Source: Actinomycetales bacterium (lineage in GTDB: Bacteria; Actinomycetota; Actinomycetes; Actinomycetales; Microbacteriaceae). From it: a stretch of 64,000 bases of DNA. The notes under the pieces are model-generated. The model saw nothing but the letters and a program-made list of their open reading frames with translations, had not been told where the DNA came from and ran no database searches. The stretch is from contig JAATGV010000023.1 of NCBI GenBank assembly GCA_015654475.1, positions 1 to 64,000 on the forward strand. Reading direction: 5' to 3'. The translations under genes and the position numbers were made by a program. This document shows positions 38,734 through 48,282 of the stretch, piece by piece. Numbering within the stretch: position 1 is the stretch's first letter; each line of letters starts with the position of its first letter.

Positions 38734-39576
38734 ATGAGTTCTGCCCTCCCGAACCCGCTCGACGACCCAACAGCCGTGCCAACGGAGGTCGCTGCTTCGG
38801 CGGCGGCCCGAATCGCCGAGTTGACGGGTGTGGAACGGCATGACATCGCCCTCACCCTCGGCTCCGGCTGGGGAAAAGCCGCCGAATTGATCGGTACAAC
38901 CGTTGCCGAGTTCGCGGCAACCGAGGTACCCGGATTCAGCGCACCGGTAGTGCCTGGCCACCCCGGGTCCATTCGGTCGGTCGTCCTCGAGTCAGGCACA
39001 CATGTGCTCGTCATCGGCGCCCGTACCCACTTCTATGAAGACCACGGGGTGCGTCGGGTTGTGCACAGTGTGCGCACTGCCGCCGCAACCGGTGCCAAGG
39101 TCATGGTGCTCACCAACGGCGCCGGCGGTATCAAGCGCAGTTGGCATGCCGGTCAGCCCGTGCTGATCAGCGACCACATCAATCTCACGGCCGCATCACC
39201 CCTCGAAGGCGCCACTTTCGTCGATCTGACCGATCTGTATTCTGCCCGCCTGCGGGATCTGGCAAGGTCGGTGGATCCCTCCCTCGATGAAGGCGTGTAC
39301 GTGCAGTTCCGTGGCCCGCACTTCGAGACCCCCGCTGAAGTGCAGATGGCCAAGGCCATCGGCGGCCATATCGTGGGCATGTCAACGGCTCTTGAGGCCA
39401 TCGCCGCACGAGAGGCAGGCATGGAGGTGCTCGGTCTCTCCCTCATCACCAATCCCGCCGCCGGCATCACCGGAGACGCGCTTTCACACATCGATGTCAT
39501 CCAGGCAGGCAAGGTAGCCGAGCCCGTCATCAGCGCGCTTCTCGCGCGCATCGTCAAGGAGATCACCGTCCCATGA
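38734..39576 (+). CDS. Purine-nucleoside phosphorylase
   Basis: The 280-residue trimeric-type PNP has IALTLGSGWGKAAE (phosphate loop), ARTHFYEDHGV, VLTNGAGGIKRSW and YVQFRGPHFETPAEVQM. It cleaves (deoxy)guanosine and inosine with phosphate to base and (deoxy)ribose 1-phosphate. GGAGG sits next to ATG 38734. The phosphomutase gene starts within its stop (ATGA overlap), matching a shared pathway step. Confidence 0.93.
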   Translation: MSSALPNPLDDPTAVPTEVAASAAARIAELTGVERHDIALTLGSGWGKAAELIGTTVAEFAATEVPGFSAPVVPGHPGSIRSVVLESGTHVLVIGARTHFYEDHGVRRVVHSVRTAAATGAKVMVLTNGAGGIKRSWHAGQPVLISDHINLTAASPLEGATFVDLTDLYSARLRDLARSVDPSLDEGVYVQFRGPHFETPAEVQMAKAIGGHIVGMSTALEAIAAREAGMEVLGLSLITNPAAGITGDALSHIDVIQAGKVAEPVISALLARIVKEITVP

Positions 39577-41270
39577 GCTCACAATCAGCCGACACAGCAC
39601 TCGAAGCCCTCCTCACCGCCGCCGAGACCTGGCAGGCGCAGGACCCGGATCCGGATACGAGCCTCGAGTTGGGCGACCTCATCACGCGAGCCTCAGCTGG
39701 CGACGCCAAGGCGAACGCCGAGCTAGAGGCGCGGTTCGCCGAACGCCTCGCCTTTGGAACCGCCGGTTTGCGTGGCGAGATGGGCGCCGGACCGAACAGG
39801 ATGAACCGGGTGCTGGTTTCGCAGGCCGCGGCCGGTTTCGCCGCGTACCTGCTCGATACCTTCGAGCAGCCGACCATCGTGATCGGTTTCGATGGCCGAT
39901 ACAAGTCCCTCGATTTCGCTAAAGACACCGCCGAGATCATGGCTGCGGCCGGCGTCCGTGCCTTGTTGATGCCACGCGAACTGCCCACCCCGGTGACGGC
40001 ATTCGCCTTGCGCCACCTCGACCTGTCTGCCGCCGTCATGGTGACCGCGTCGCACAACCCCGGCAAAGACAACGGATACAAGGTCTACCTCGGTGGAGCC
40101 GACGCCGGCTCTCAGATCATCTCGCCGACCGACCAGGTCATCGCCGGGTACATCGACGACATTGCGCTCAACGTCAAAGTGCAAGACATCCCCCGCTCCG
40201 AGGATTACGACCTCGTCTCAGAAGCCGTCATCGACGCATATGTCGACGAGACGGTCGCCACGCTTGCCCCTGGGCCACGCGAGATCAATTTCGTTTACAC
40301 GGCGATGCACGGCGTGGGCTGGGAGGTTGCAGCCCGAGTGTTCACCGACGCAGGCTTTGCGCTTCCCACGATCGTCGCCGAACAGATATCCCCCGACCCC
40401 GCCTTCCCCACTGTGCCATTCCCCAACCCAGAGGAACCAGGTGCAATGGATCTCAGTTTTGCCCTCGCCCGTCAGATCGACGCCGAGTTGATCATCGCCA
40501 ACGACCCCGACGCCGACCGCCTCGCCGTCGCCATCCCTGACCTGTCGGTAGAGGCCGGCTGGCGTCGGCTGACGGGCAACGAGGTAGGTGCCCTGCTCGG
40601 CGAGCACATCGCATCCGTCCTTCCTGCCGAGGATCGACCGGGCAAGACTCTGGCACAGTCGCTGGTGTCCAGCCCATTGCTTGGACGCATTGCCGAGCGA
40701 TATGGCCTGGGATACGTGCAGACGCTGACTGGATTCAAATTCGTCAACCGCGTGCCCGGCCTCATTTTCGGCTACGAGGAGGCCCTCGGTTATCTGGTCG
40801 ATCCCGACCTTGTGCGCGACAAAGACGGTGTCTCCGCCGCCGCCGCTTTTCTCGTCTACGCCGCAGCGCTCAAGGCAAAGGGCAAGACGGTCGCCGATGC
40901 GCTTGACGACATCGTGGACGCCTATGGTCGTTACGATTCCGACCAGGTGTCCCTTCGGGTCGACGATCTTTCACAGATCGCACGCATCATGCGCGGTCTG
41001 CGCGAAAACCCCCCAACCGAGTTCGCAGGCATCAGCGTCTCGCGCACAGACGACCTCTTGACCGGCTTTGAGGACCTGCCGGCAAGCGACGTGTTGCGCT
41101 ACTACCTGACAGACGGGTCGCGAGTGATCTTCCGCCCGAGCGGAACCGAGCCGAAGCTCAAAGTGTATTTGGACGTTGCGTCTGTCGATGGCACGAGAGC
41201 CGAGCGATACGCGGGCGCCGCGCACAAGCTCGCCGAACTGCGCGCAGCAGTGACCGCAATCGTCAAATAG
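39573..41270 (+). CDS. Phospho-sugar mutase (likely phosphopentomutase role)
   Basis: The 565-residue alpha-D-phosphohexomutase family protein has the catalytic Ser in AAVMVTASHNPGKDNGYKVY, the metal loop IANDPDADRLAVA, the sugar-binding loop GYEEALGYLVDP and the phosphate-binding RPSGTEPKLKVYL. Annotated in mycobacteria as PmmB. Because it is translationally coupled to PNP and close to thymidine phosphorylase, conversion of (deoxy)ribose 1-phosphate to the 5-phosphate is the likely function; this is inferred from context. Confidence 0.9.
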   Translation: MSSQSADTALEALLTAAETWQAQDPDPDTSLELGDLITRASAGDAKANAELEARFAERLAFGTAGLRGEMGAGPNRMNRVLVSQAAAGFAAYLLDTFEQPTIVIGFDGRYKSLDFAKDTAEIMAAAGVRALLMPRELPTPVTAFALRHLDLSAAVMVTASHNPGKDNGYKVYLGGADAGSQIISPTDQVIAGYIDDIALNVKVQDIPRSEDYDLVSEAVIDAYVDETVATLAPGPREINFVYTAMHGVGWEVAARVFTDAGFALPTIVAEQISPDPAFPTVPFPNPEEPGAMDLSFALARQIDAELIIANDPDADRLAVAIPDLSVEAGWRRLTGNEVGALLGEHIASVLPAEDRPGKTLAQSLVSSPLLGRIAERYGLGYVQTLTGFKFVNRVPGLIFGYEEALGYLVDPDLVRDKDGVSAAAAFLVYAAALKAKGKTVADALDDIVDAYGRYDSDQVSLRVDDLSQIARIMRGLRENPPTEFAGISVSRTDDLLTGFEDLPASDVLRYYLTDGSRVIFRPSGTEPKLKVYLDVASVDGTRAERYAGAAHKLAELRAAVTAIVK

Positions 41271-41308
41271 TCGTTGCGAGTCGGCGACGACACCGTCGGT
41301 GCAGTGGC

Positions 41309-42415
41309 CTACAAGCCGAGCGCGTCGAATCCCTCGGTAATGCGGTCGGCCAAGTCTTCGCGCTCATCTGCGCGAAGAAAGCTGCCATCTGCGGCATTGA
41401 GCGCAAAGACTTCCAAATCTCCGAGGTCATAGCCGAAAGCGTCGACGAGCAAACCCAGTTCACGAGTAATACTCGTCGAACTCATCAGGCGGTTATCGGG
41501 GTTCACAGTCACAGAGATTCCAGCCTCGTAAAAGATGTCGAACGGATGGTCTTCGACGGTGTCGCCCAGGTCGCGCATTCCTGCCGTAGCAAGATTGGAA
41601 GACGGGCAGCATTCAAGTGTGATGCCACGATCCCGCACCCACGATGCCGTCTCCCCAAGCACGATCTCGCCCGCCGGAGTGATCGAGATGTCTTCGATGA
41701 GGCGAACTCCATGGCCAATTCGTAGCGCACGACCCGCAACGATGGCGTCCTGAATCGATTCCAGGTCGCCTTCCTCCCCCGCATGGATGGTGGTCGGGAA
41801 AAACTTTGAGGCAAGGTAGTCGAGCGCTTCAGCGTGCAACGAAGGCGGAAAACCCACCTCCGGCCCCGCAAGGTCGAACCCGACAACACCGTCGTACCGG
41901 TTGGCGACAGCGAGCTGCGCGATCTCATAAGAATGATCATTTTGCCGCATCGCGCACAGCACCTGGCGAACGTCGATCTCGCCGCCCCGAGCGCGCACCT
42001 CGGCACGACCAATGGCGAAACCGGAACGCACAGCATCCACTGCCTCTTGAAGGGTAAGTCCACGCTCAAGATGCTGCTCGGGGGCCCAACGCACCTCCGC
42101 ATACAACACGCCGTCGGCCGCCAAGTCGCTGACAAACTCTCGGGCCACACGAGTCAGTCCGGCTGTGGTCTGCATCACTGCGGTGGTGTGCACGAACGCC
42201 TCAAGGTAATCTTCAAGCTCACCCGACGTGCTCGACTCCTCGAACCACCGGGCAAGTGACGTGGCATCCTGCGCCGGAAGGGCATAACCGATATCGTCGG
42301 CAAGTTCGATAATCGTCTGCGGACGCAGCCCCCCGTCGAGATGGTCATGCAACGAAACTTTGGGCACCGTCGTAATGTCGATCCCCTGAACCAGGTATGT
42401 GTCGCGAGTGCTCAT
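41309..42415 (-). CDS. add: Adenosine deaminase
   Basis: The 368 residues have the zinc ligands HDHLDGG near the N-terminus, the catalytic TIHAGEEGD, GHGVRL and ECCPSSNL. It deaminates (deoxy)adenosine to inosine, the PNP substrate. It is the last gene of the minus-strand nucleoside operon, 53 bp after deoA, and is convergent with the phosphomutase gene. Confidence 0.94.
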   Translation of the reverse strand: MSTRDTYLVQGIDITTVPKVSLHDHLDGGLRPQTIIELADDIGYALPAQDATSLARWFEESSTSGELEDYLEAFVHTTAVMQTTAGLTRVAREFVSDLAADGVLYAEVRWAPEQHLERGLTLQEAVDAVRSGFAIGRAEVRARGGEIDVRQVLCAMRQNDHSYEIAQLAVANRYDGVVGFDLAGPEVGFPPSLHAEALDYLASKFFPTTIHAGEEGDLESIQDAIVAGRALRIGHGVRLIEDISITPAGEIVLGETASWVRDRGITLECCPSSNLATAGMRDLGDTVEDHPFDIFYEAGISVTVNPDNRLMSSTSITRELGLLVDAFGYDLGDLEVFALNAADGSFLRADEREDLADRITEGFDALGL

Positions 42416-42468
42416 GTTCTTACCTTAGCCACCGTCGGCAGTCGAAACAGCGTGAGTAAGAGCCACCG

Positions 42469-43761
42469 CTAAGAGGTGATGCGCTCGACAACAATCGGCC
42501 GAGCCTCGGGCGCGGCATCGCCGATCCTCCAAGCTCCATCCAATGACTCGTACGCACGCGCAAAACGCGCGGGATCGCCAGTATTCAGCGTCATCACGGG
42601 CTGGCCCGCGTCGAGCCAATCGCCCGGCTTGGCATGCAAAAGAATTCCAGCGGAGTGATCGATGCGATCATCTTGCCTTGTGCGACCCGCTCCGAGCCTC
42701 CACGCGGCCACGCCTACGCCACGAGCATCGAGCTCTGCGAGATATCCCGACCGCGGGGCTCGCACTACGTCAGACTCGCGCGCGACGGGCATGGCCGCGT
42801 CGGGGTCGCCACCCTGAGCGGCAATCATGGCGCGCCACGCATCCATCGCCCGACCATTTGCCAGATTCTCCGCAGGGTCGACGTCGTGCAGGCCAGACAT
42901 GTCGAGCATTTCGCGAGCAAGCGCGAGGGTGAGTTCAACGACGTCAGAGGGGCCGCCGCCCGCGAGCACCTCGACAGACTCCGCCACCTCGTTCGCGTTG
43001 CCGATGGCAAAACCCAGGGGAACGTTCATATCGGTGAGCAGCGCACGAGTGGTCACGCCCGCGTCGTTGCCGAGGGCCACCATGGTCTTGGCGAGCTCTT
43101 TGGCCTTGTCGAACCGCGTCATGAACGCGCCAGAGCCGAACTTGACGTCGAGAATCAGCGAACCGGCACCCTCGGCAATCTTCTTGGACATGATGGATGA
43201 GGCGATCAACGGAATGGCCTCGACCGTTCCAGTGACATCGCGCAACGCGTACAACTTCTTGTCTGCGGGAGCAAGGCCTGCCCCCGCGGCGCACACCACA
43301 GCACCAACAGTGCGCAGTTGCTCGAACATGGCCTCGTTCGACACCTCGGCATGCCAACCCGGAATCGACTCGAGTTTGTCGAGTGTGCCTCCAGTGTGGC
43401 CGAGGCCTCTGCCTGAAAGCTGGGGAACTGCAACACCGTAGGAGGCGACGAGCGGCGCGAGCGGCAGCGTGATCTTGTCACCGACCCCGCCTGTCGAATG
43501 CTTGTCAGAGGTGACCCGCCCCAGATCGGCGAATGACATCCGCTCGCCGCTGGCGATCATGGCAAGAGTAAGGTCGCGAATCTCGCGACGCGTCATCCCC
43601 TGCAACAGAATAGCCATTGTCAGCGCGCTCATCTGATAGTCGGCGACAACTCCACGCACGTAGGCTTCCACAATCCAGTCGATCTGAGATGTCGACAACT
43701 CGCCGCCATCGCGCTTGATGGCGATGACTTGCACGGCGTCGAATGGCTCGACGGCGCTCAC
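42469..43761 (-). CDS. deoA: Thymidine phosphorylase
   Basis: The 430 residues match pyrimidine-nucleoside phosphorylases: the phosphate-binding DKHSTGGVGDKITLPLAPLVASYG, SGRGLGHTGGTLDKLESIPG and SSIMSKKIAEGAGSLILDVKFGSGAFM. It releases thymine or uracil plus 2-deoxyribose 1-phosphate. The GTG start shares four bases with the cdd stop. Length is normal. Confidence 0.95.
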   Translation of the reverse strand: MSAVEPFDAVQVIAIKRDGGELSTSQIDWIVEAYVRGVVADYQMSALTMAILLQGMTRREIRDLTLAMIASGERMSFADLGRVTSDKHSTGGVGDKITLPLAPLVASYGVAVPQLSGRGLGHTGGTLDKLESIPGWHAEVSNEAMFEQLRTVGAVVCAAGAGLAPADKKLYALRDVTGTVEAIPLIASSIMSKKIAEGAGSLILDVKFGSGAFMTRFDKAKELAKTMVALGNDAGVTTRALLTDMNVPLGFAIGNANEVAESVEVLAGGGPSDVVELTLALAREMLDMSGLHDVDPAENLANGRAMDAWRAMIAAQGGDPDAAMPVARESDVVRAPRSGYLAELDARGVGVAAWRLGAGRTRQDDRIDHSAGILLHAKPGDWLDAGQPVMTLNTGDPARFARAYESLDGAWRIGDAAPEARPIVVERITS

Positions 43762-44159
43762 GCCCGTTCTTCCAAATCACGGGGCCCAAACGCGTCAGGC
43801 AGAACTTCATCGATGGTATGGATGCCAGAGACAGTATTCAGCAGCATTCCCGGCGCTGAGTGCTCGTAAAGAAGTTGTCGGCACCGACCGCAGGGCATCA
43901 AGGTGTTGCCATGCCCATCGACGCAGTCGAAGGCGACCAGTTTTCCGCCGCCGCTGGAAAACAGGGCCGAGATCAGCCCGCACTCCGCGCATAACCCCAC
44001 ACCGTAGGACGCGTTCTCGACATTGCATCCGGTGATGATGCGACCATCATCAACGTACGCGGACACGCCGACTCGGAATTGTGAGTACGGGGCGTATGCC
44101 TTCTGCATCGCTTCGGTCGCTGCCTCGCGCAGTAGTTGCCAAGACTCTTCTGTGACCAT
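43758..44159 (-). CDS. cdd: Cytidine deaminase
   Basis: The 133-residue tetrameric-type deaminase has the zinc motif C-A-E in VGLCAECGLISAL and the two Cys in MPCGRCRQLL; opening WQLLREAATEAMQKAYAPYSQFRVGV is typical. It turns cytidine into uridine, feeding deoA. It lies between the permease (60 bp upstream) and deoA (overlapping), so import and catabolism are one unit. Confidence 0.95.
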   Translation of the reverse strand: MVTEESWQLLREAATEAMQKAYAPYSQFRVGVSAYVDDGRIITGCNVENASYGVGLCAECGLISALFSSGGGKLVAFDCVDGHGNTLMPCGRCRQLLYEHSAPGMLLNTVSGIHTIDEVLPDAFGPRDLEERA

Positions 44160-44219
44160 GGTGTTTACTACTTTCTTCCGTTTCTTCGCATGAACTGCTC
44201 CGGCCCGAAATGCCCGCGA

Positions 44220-45503
44220 TCAACTCTTGAGGTACGGTTTTCCCGAGGCGGCGGGGCCGACAGCCCGCCCAACCAAGAATGCAACTGCGATGAGAGTCAC
44301 CAAGTAGGGAGTCATGGCGATCAGATCAGACGGAATCGTCGATCCGCTCTGTCCCGCCCAGATCCTGAAGTTGCGTGAGAAGCCGAACAGCAACGCGGCC
44401 ACGGCCGCGAGCCAGGGGTTCCACCTGCCAAGAATGACCGTTGCCAGTGCGATGAATCCTTGGCCTGCACTCATCTCACGCACGAACGCGTTCGATGAAC
44501 CCAGCGTGAGTGCCGCGCCACCAAATCCCGCGATCATGCCGGCAAAAGTGACCGTCCAGAACCGCATGCGGTTGACATTGATGCCGACCGTATCCGCTGC
44601 CAGGGGATGTTCTCCAGCCGAGCGGATACGCAGTCCCCATTTGGTGCGGAACAGAAAATACCACGCCGTCGGAATCAACAAGAACATCGCATATGTCGTA
44701 ATGCGCTGATCAAACAGCACGGGACCGAGCACGGGGATGTCCGACAAAAACGGAATCGGCAAGAAATCGAAAGTGCCAGGGAAATTGAAGTTCTGGCTAT
44801 CTTTGGTCAGCACTGTGGAATAGAGGAAATTCGTCAACCCGATGACGAGGCCATTGAGCACAACACCGACAATGACCTGGTCAACCACATACCTGATCGC
44901 AAACACCGCAAGCACCATCGAGACCAAGGCACCAGCGATCATGGCGGCGACGAGACCAGCCCACAAGTTGTTAGTCAAACTCGCCACAAATGCCGACGTG
45001 AAGGCACCGGCAAGCAGTTGCCCCTCGATCGCGACGTTGACCACGCCGACGCGCTCGCCGATTATGCCGGCGATAGCACCAAAGATAACGGGGCTCGATA
45101 GCGCAATCGCCCCTGTAAGCAGAAACACGACGGGGGCTCGCCCGCCAGCACCGACTAGGCCGATCAACGAGGCAAGGAACAGAAATCCACTCAGCATCGA
45201 CCCCCACACAGGCGTGGAGCGTCGAGAATTCGCCAGCCAGAATGACCAGAGCGCCACAATAATCATGATCACGCCACTGACCCACCCAAGCACCCGTGCA
45301 TTGACAACAACGTCGGGCAACATGATGGCGTCTCCGTCTGACGACCAGCTGAAGGCGACATCCCGAGCGTCGCCGAAAATACCAAAAGCGACAAATACGA
45401 TGAGGGCAAGCACCGAAAGCACAATCGGCGTCTTCCAATTGCGGGGCGGTGCTACGCGCCCAAGCTCAGTCTCAGCGTTGGCCGCATTCATGACGGTGCT
45501 CAC
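44220..45503 (-). CDS. Nucleoside ABC importer permease (YufQ/NupQ-like)
   Basis: The 427-residue polytopic protein of the BmpA-type (RbsC-like) permease family has about 10 hydrophobic segments. Conserved stretches are VNVAIEGQLLAGAF, GVVLNGLVIGLTNFLYS and SAGQGFIALATVILGRWNPW. It pairs with the permease encoded just upstream. The GTG start overlaps the upstream stop (GTGA). This copy is intact, unlike its partner. Confidence 0.9.
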   Translation of the reverse strand: MSTVMNAANAETELGRVAPPRNWKTPIVLSVLALIVFVAFGIFGDARDVAFSWSSDGDAIMLPDVVVNARVLGWVSGVIMIIVALWSFWLANSRRSTPVWGSMLSGFLFLASLIGLVGAGGRAPVVFLLTGAIALSSPVIFGAIAGIIGERVGVVNVAIEGQLLAGAFTSAFVASLTNNLWAGLVAAMIAGALVSMVLAVFAIRYVVDQVIVGVVLNGLVIGLTNFLYSTVLTKDSQNFNFPGTFDFLPIPFLSDIPVLGPVLFDQRITTYAMFLLIPTAWYFLFRTKWGLRIRSAGEHPLAADTVGINVNRMRFWTVTFAGMIAGFGGAALTLGSSNAFVREMSAGQGFIALATVILGRWNPWLAAVAALLFGFSRNFRIWAGQSGSTIPSDLIAMTPYLVTLIAVAFLVGRAVGPAASGKPYLKS

Positions 45504-46699
45504 TTCGCTGCCTCCAAAACTCGCGCCTCTGGGAGACGGAATATCGCACGAACCAGTGGCGGCGCCGCGACGAACAACACGATGAGGCTCTGAACCACCA
45601 CAAGCACCTCAGGAGCAACGTCGGCGACCTGCATCGCCGGACCACCCGCTTTCATCGCACCGAACAGAATCCCAGCCAAAACGACACCACGTGCCTTCGA
45701 TCCTCCGAGAAGCGCAACGGTGATCGCATCGAAGCCGATTCCCTAATCGATGCTCGGCGTGAAGGATCCGGTGCGCCCAAGCGCTTGGTTCACGCCCGCA
45801 AGACCGACAAACAGACCTGAGCACACCATGGCGAGGATATAGACCCGGCCGACGTCAATGCCAGATGTGCGCGCGGCGGCGGGGTTGAGCCCGACAGCGC
45901 GAAACCGGAAGCCGATCGATGATCGTTCGAGAAGCCACCAATACACAACAGCCCCGAGAAGCGCCAAGACGAAGCCCAAATGGATCTGAAAGCTATCACC
46001 GAATATTTTTGGCAACTGCGCGTTGATCGCGGGGGCACGAGTAGTCGGGTTCTCGCCACTCGTCATGTCGTGCAGAACTGGGGTACGCATCAGCCATGTC
46101 ACGAGGCTGACCGCAATGTAGTTCATCATGATCGTCACGATGACTTCATGCGCGCCCGATTTGGCTTTGAGCAAGCCCGCAATTCCTGACCACAGTGCGC
46201 CGCCGACCAGGCCGAAGATAATTGCCACGACCAGGTGGATCACCGGCGGCAAGTCGAGCTGGAAGCTGGCCCAGGCGGCGAAGATGGCGCCCATGAGCAA
46301 CTGCCCCTGACCGCCGATGTTGAACAAACCCGATCTGAAGCTCAAAGCGATACCGAGCCCCGCGAGGATGAGCGGACCGGAGAACCGAAGAGTCTCGGTG
46401 AGCGGGTAGATGGCGTCCACGAAGTTGGTGGCACCAAAGTTGATCACCGATCCTCGGAACAACGCGGCGTACGCCTCAGACGCGGCGTTCCAGGCAGCCG
46501 AGAAAGTATCCGTTGGACGCGAGAAGAAATAGCTCGAGGCGTTCTGAACCTGCTCGTTGGTGAAGATGATGAGCAACGAGCCGACCAAGAATGACACCAG
46601 AATAGCGAGCAAGGTCCGCAGAACGCTGCCAGAGGCGATGTCTCGCAACAACTCCCTCATCCGAGAGGGCGCCTCGGACTCGATGCTTTCCGTACTCAT
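45500..46699 (-). pseudogene. Nucleoside ABC importer permease with in-frame TAG (YufP/NupP-like)
   Basis: The 400-codon frame of a RbsC-like permease is interrupted by TAG at codon 319 (45743-45745). Before it the product is normal (FNIGGQGQLLMGAIFAAW, GAHEVIVTIMMNYIAVSL). After it the same frame continues with the family's conserved end (GIGFDAITVALLGGSKARG, then VVLAGILFGAMKAGG) to the expected TGA overlapping the next start. The partner permease has Ala-Gly-x-Gly-Phe where this reads stop-Gly-Ile-Gly-Phe. Truncation would remove the last 80 residues including several helices. The start overlaps the ATPase stop (ATGA). It could be a recent mutation, a sequencing error or readthrough. Confidence 0.85.
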
Positions 46700-48198
46700 G
46701 CTGCAGTAACTCCTGCCATCAGCTGCCCCAGAACACTACGTGGAGTGTCTGCGGGAACGATATCGATAAACCTGCCCCGGTACATCACTGCGATTCGATC
46801 GGCAAGCTCAAGCACTTCGTCAAGCTCTGTCGACACGATGATGACAGGGACTCCCGAGTCGCGAACGGCAATGATGCGTTCATGAATGAACTCCACCGAA
46901 CCGACGTCGACACCGCGGGTCGGCTGAGACGCGACAAAAAGCTTGAGGTCGCGCGAAAGTTCGCGAGCGAGCACCACTTTTTGTTGATTTCCGCCGGAGA
47001 GCTTGCCCGCAGGCGCGGCTGGGCCGGGCGTGCGAATATCGAACTCCGCTATCGCCGACCGAGCGAACTCGTCGAGTTTGCTGAACTTGATGGTGTGTTG
47101 CGAAACGAACTCTCCAGCAAAACTACGGTCGAGCATCAGGTTCTCTGCTACCGAGAACTCGGCGACAAGGCCGTCAACCGTGCGGTCTTCCGGGATATAC
47201 CCGACACCGTTGTCAAGCACGGTACGCACTGACGCCCCCACGAGCTCTTTCCCATACAGCTTCGCGGAACCGAAAACGCGCTCGCCGAGTCCAAGAAGTG
47301 CCTCAGTGAGTTCTGTCTGGCCATTGCCCTGCACCCCAGCGACGGCAAGCACTTCGCCCTCATGCACATCGAACGAGACGTCATCGAGCAGGCGAACGCC
47401 CGAACGAGCGAACATGGTGAGCCCGCTCACGCTCAGGGCCGCCTTTCCGACAGTCGGCGGATTCTTTGCGACAGTGAGACCGATGTCGCGCCCGACCATC
47501 ATGGTGGCAAGTTCATGGGCCGACGATGTCGGCGATGTCTCGCCGACGACCTTGCCCAACCTGATCACGGTGATCGTGTCAGCGACTTCTTGCACCTCGC
47601 GCAATTTGTGAGTGATAAACACAATGGATGTTCCCGATGCGGCGAGCTGGCGCATAATCACCATCAACTCGTCGGTCTCTTGCGGGGTCAGCACTGCCGT
47701 TGGCTCATCGAGTACCAGGATCTCCGCTTTTCGCGAGAGCGCCTTGATGATTTCAACCCGCTGCTGAATTCCGACAGGCAACTCACCGACCAAGGCATCC
47801 GGATCAACTTCAAAACCGAACCGTTCCGAGACCTCGCGCACCTGGCGGCGAGCCTCGGCAAGGTCAATACGCCCAAGACCACGTGTTGGCTCGTGGCCAA
47901 GCATGACATTCTCTGCCACGGTGAAGACCGGCACGAGCATGAAGTGCTGATGCACCATTCCGATGCCCGCAGCCATCGCATCCCCCGGGCCTGCAAACGA
48001 GACCGGCTGGTCGTCGAGAAGAATTTGCCCCTCATCCGGCTGGAAAAGGCCGAACAGCACGTTCATCAACGTTGACTTGCCTGCGCCATTCTCACCGAGT
48101 AGGCAGTGGATTTGGCCAGGCTCGACGGTGACTGAGATCTTGTCGTTTGCAACGAGGGAGCCGAACCGCTTGGTGATGGAGCGAAGCTCAAGTTTCAT
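46696..48198 (-). CDS. Nucleoside ABC importer ATPase, two ABC domains
   Basis: The 500-residue tandem ABC protein of the RbsA/YufO type has a first domain with GENGAGKSTLMNVLFG, LPVGIQQRVEIIKALSRKAEILVLDEPTAVLTP, and a second with GVQGNGQTELTEALLGLG and LSGGNQQKVVLARELSRDLKLFVASQPTRGVDVG. The second Walker A lacks the Lys-Ser, as usual in this family. Reading frame is intact. It follows bmpA after a strong hairpin and overlaps the broken permease by four bases. Confidence 0.93.
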   Translation of the reverse strand: MKLELRSITKRFGSLVANDKISVTVEPGQIHCLLGENGAGKSTLMNVLFGLFQPDEGQILLDDQPVSFAGPGDAMAAGIGMVHQHFMLVPVFTVAENVMLGHEPTRGLGRIDLAEARRQVREVSERFGFEVDPDALVGELPVGIQQRVEIIKALSRKAEILVLDEPTAVLTPQETDELMVIMRQLAASGTSIVFITHKLREVQEVADTITVIRLGKVVGETSPTSSAHELATMMVGRDIGLTVAKNPPTVGKAALSVSGLTMFARSGVRLLDDVSFDVHEGEVLAVAGVQGNGQTELTEALLGLGERVFGSAKLYGKELVGASVRTVLDNGVGYIPEDRTVDGLVAEFSVAENLMLDRSFAGEFVSQHTIKFSKLDEFARSAIAEFDIRTPGPAAPAGKLSGGNQQKVVLARELSRDLKLFVASQPTRGVDVGSVEFIHERIIAVRDSGVPVIIVSTELDEVLELADRIAVMYRGRFIDIVPADTPRSVLGQLMAGVTAA

Positions 48199-48234
48199 GA
48201 AGGTAGTCCCAGGGGTCGTACTCAGAAGAAGGCT

Positions 48235-48263
48235 GGAGACCGGAACAATGCGTTCCGGCCCCC
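48235..48263 (-). promoter_or_regulatory. Strong intercistronic hairpin between bmpA and ATPase gene
   Basis: On the transcript, GGGGGCCGGAAC pairs with GTTCCGGTCTCC through 12 pairs including two G-U, closing a 5-nt loop. It lies 20 bp after the bmpA stop. In ABC operons such hairpins often raise the yield of the binding protein over the transporter; this role is inferred. Confidence 0.55.
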
Positions 48264-48282
48264 AGCGGGTGATGCTGTTGTG

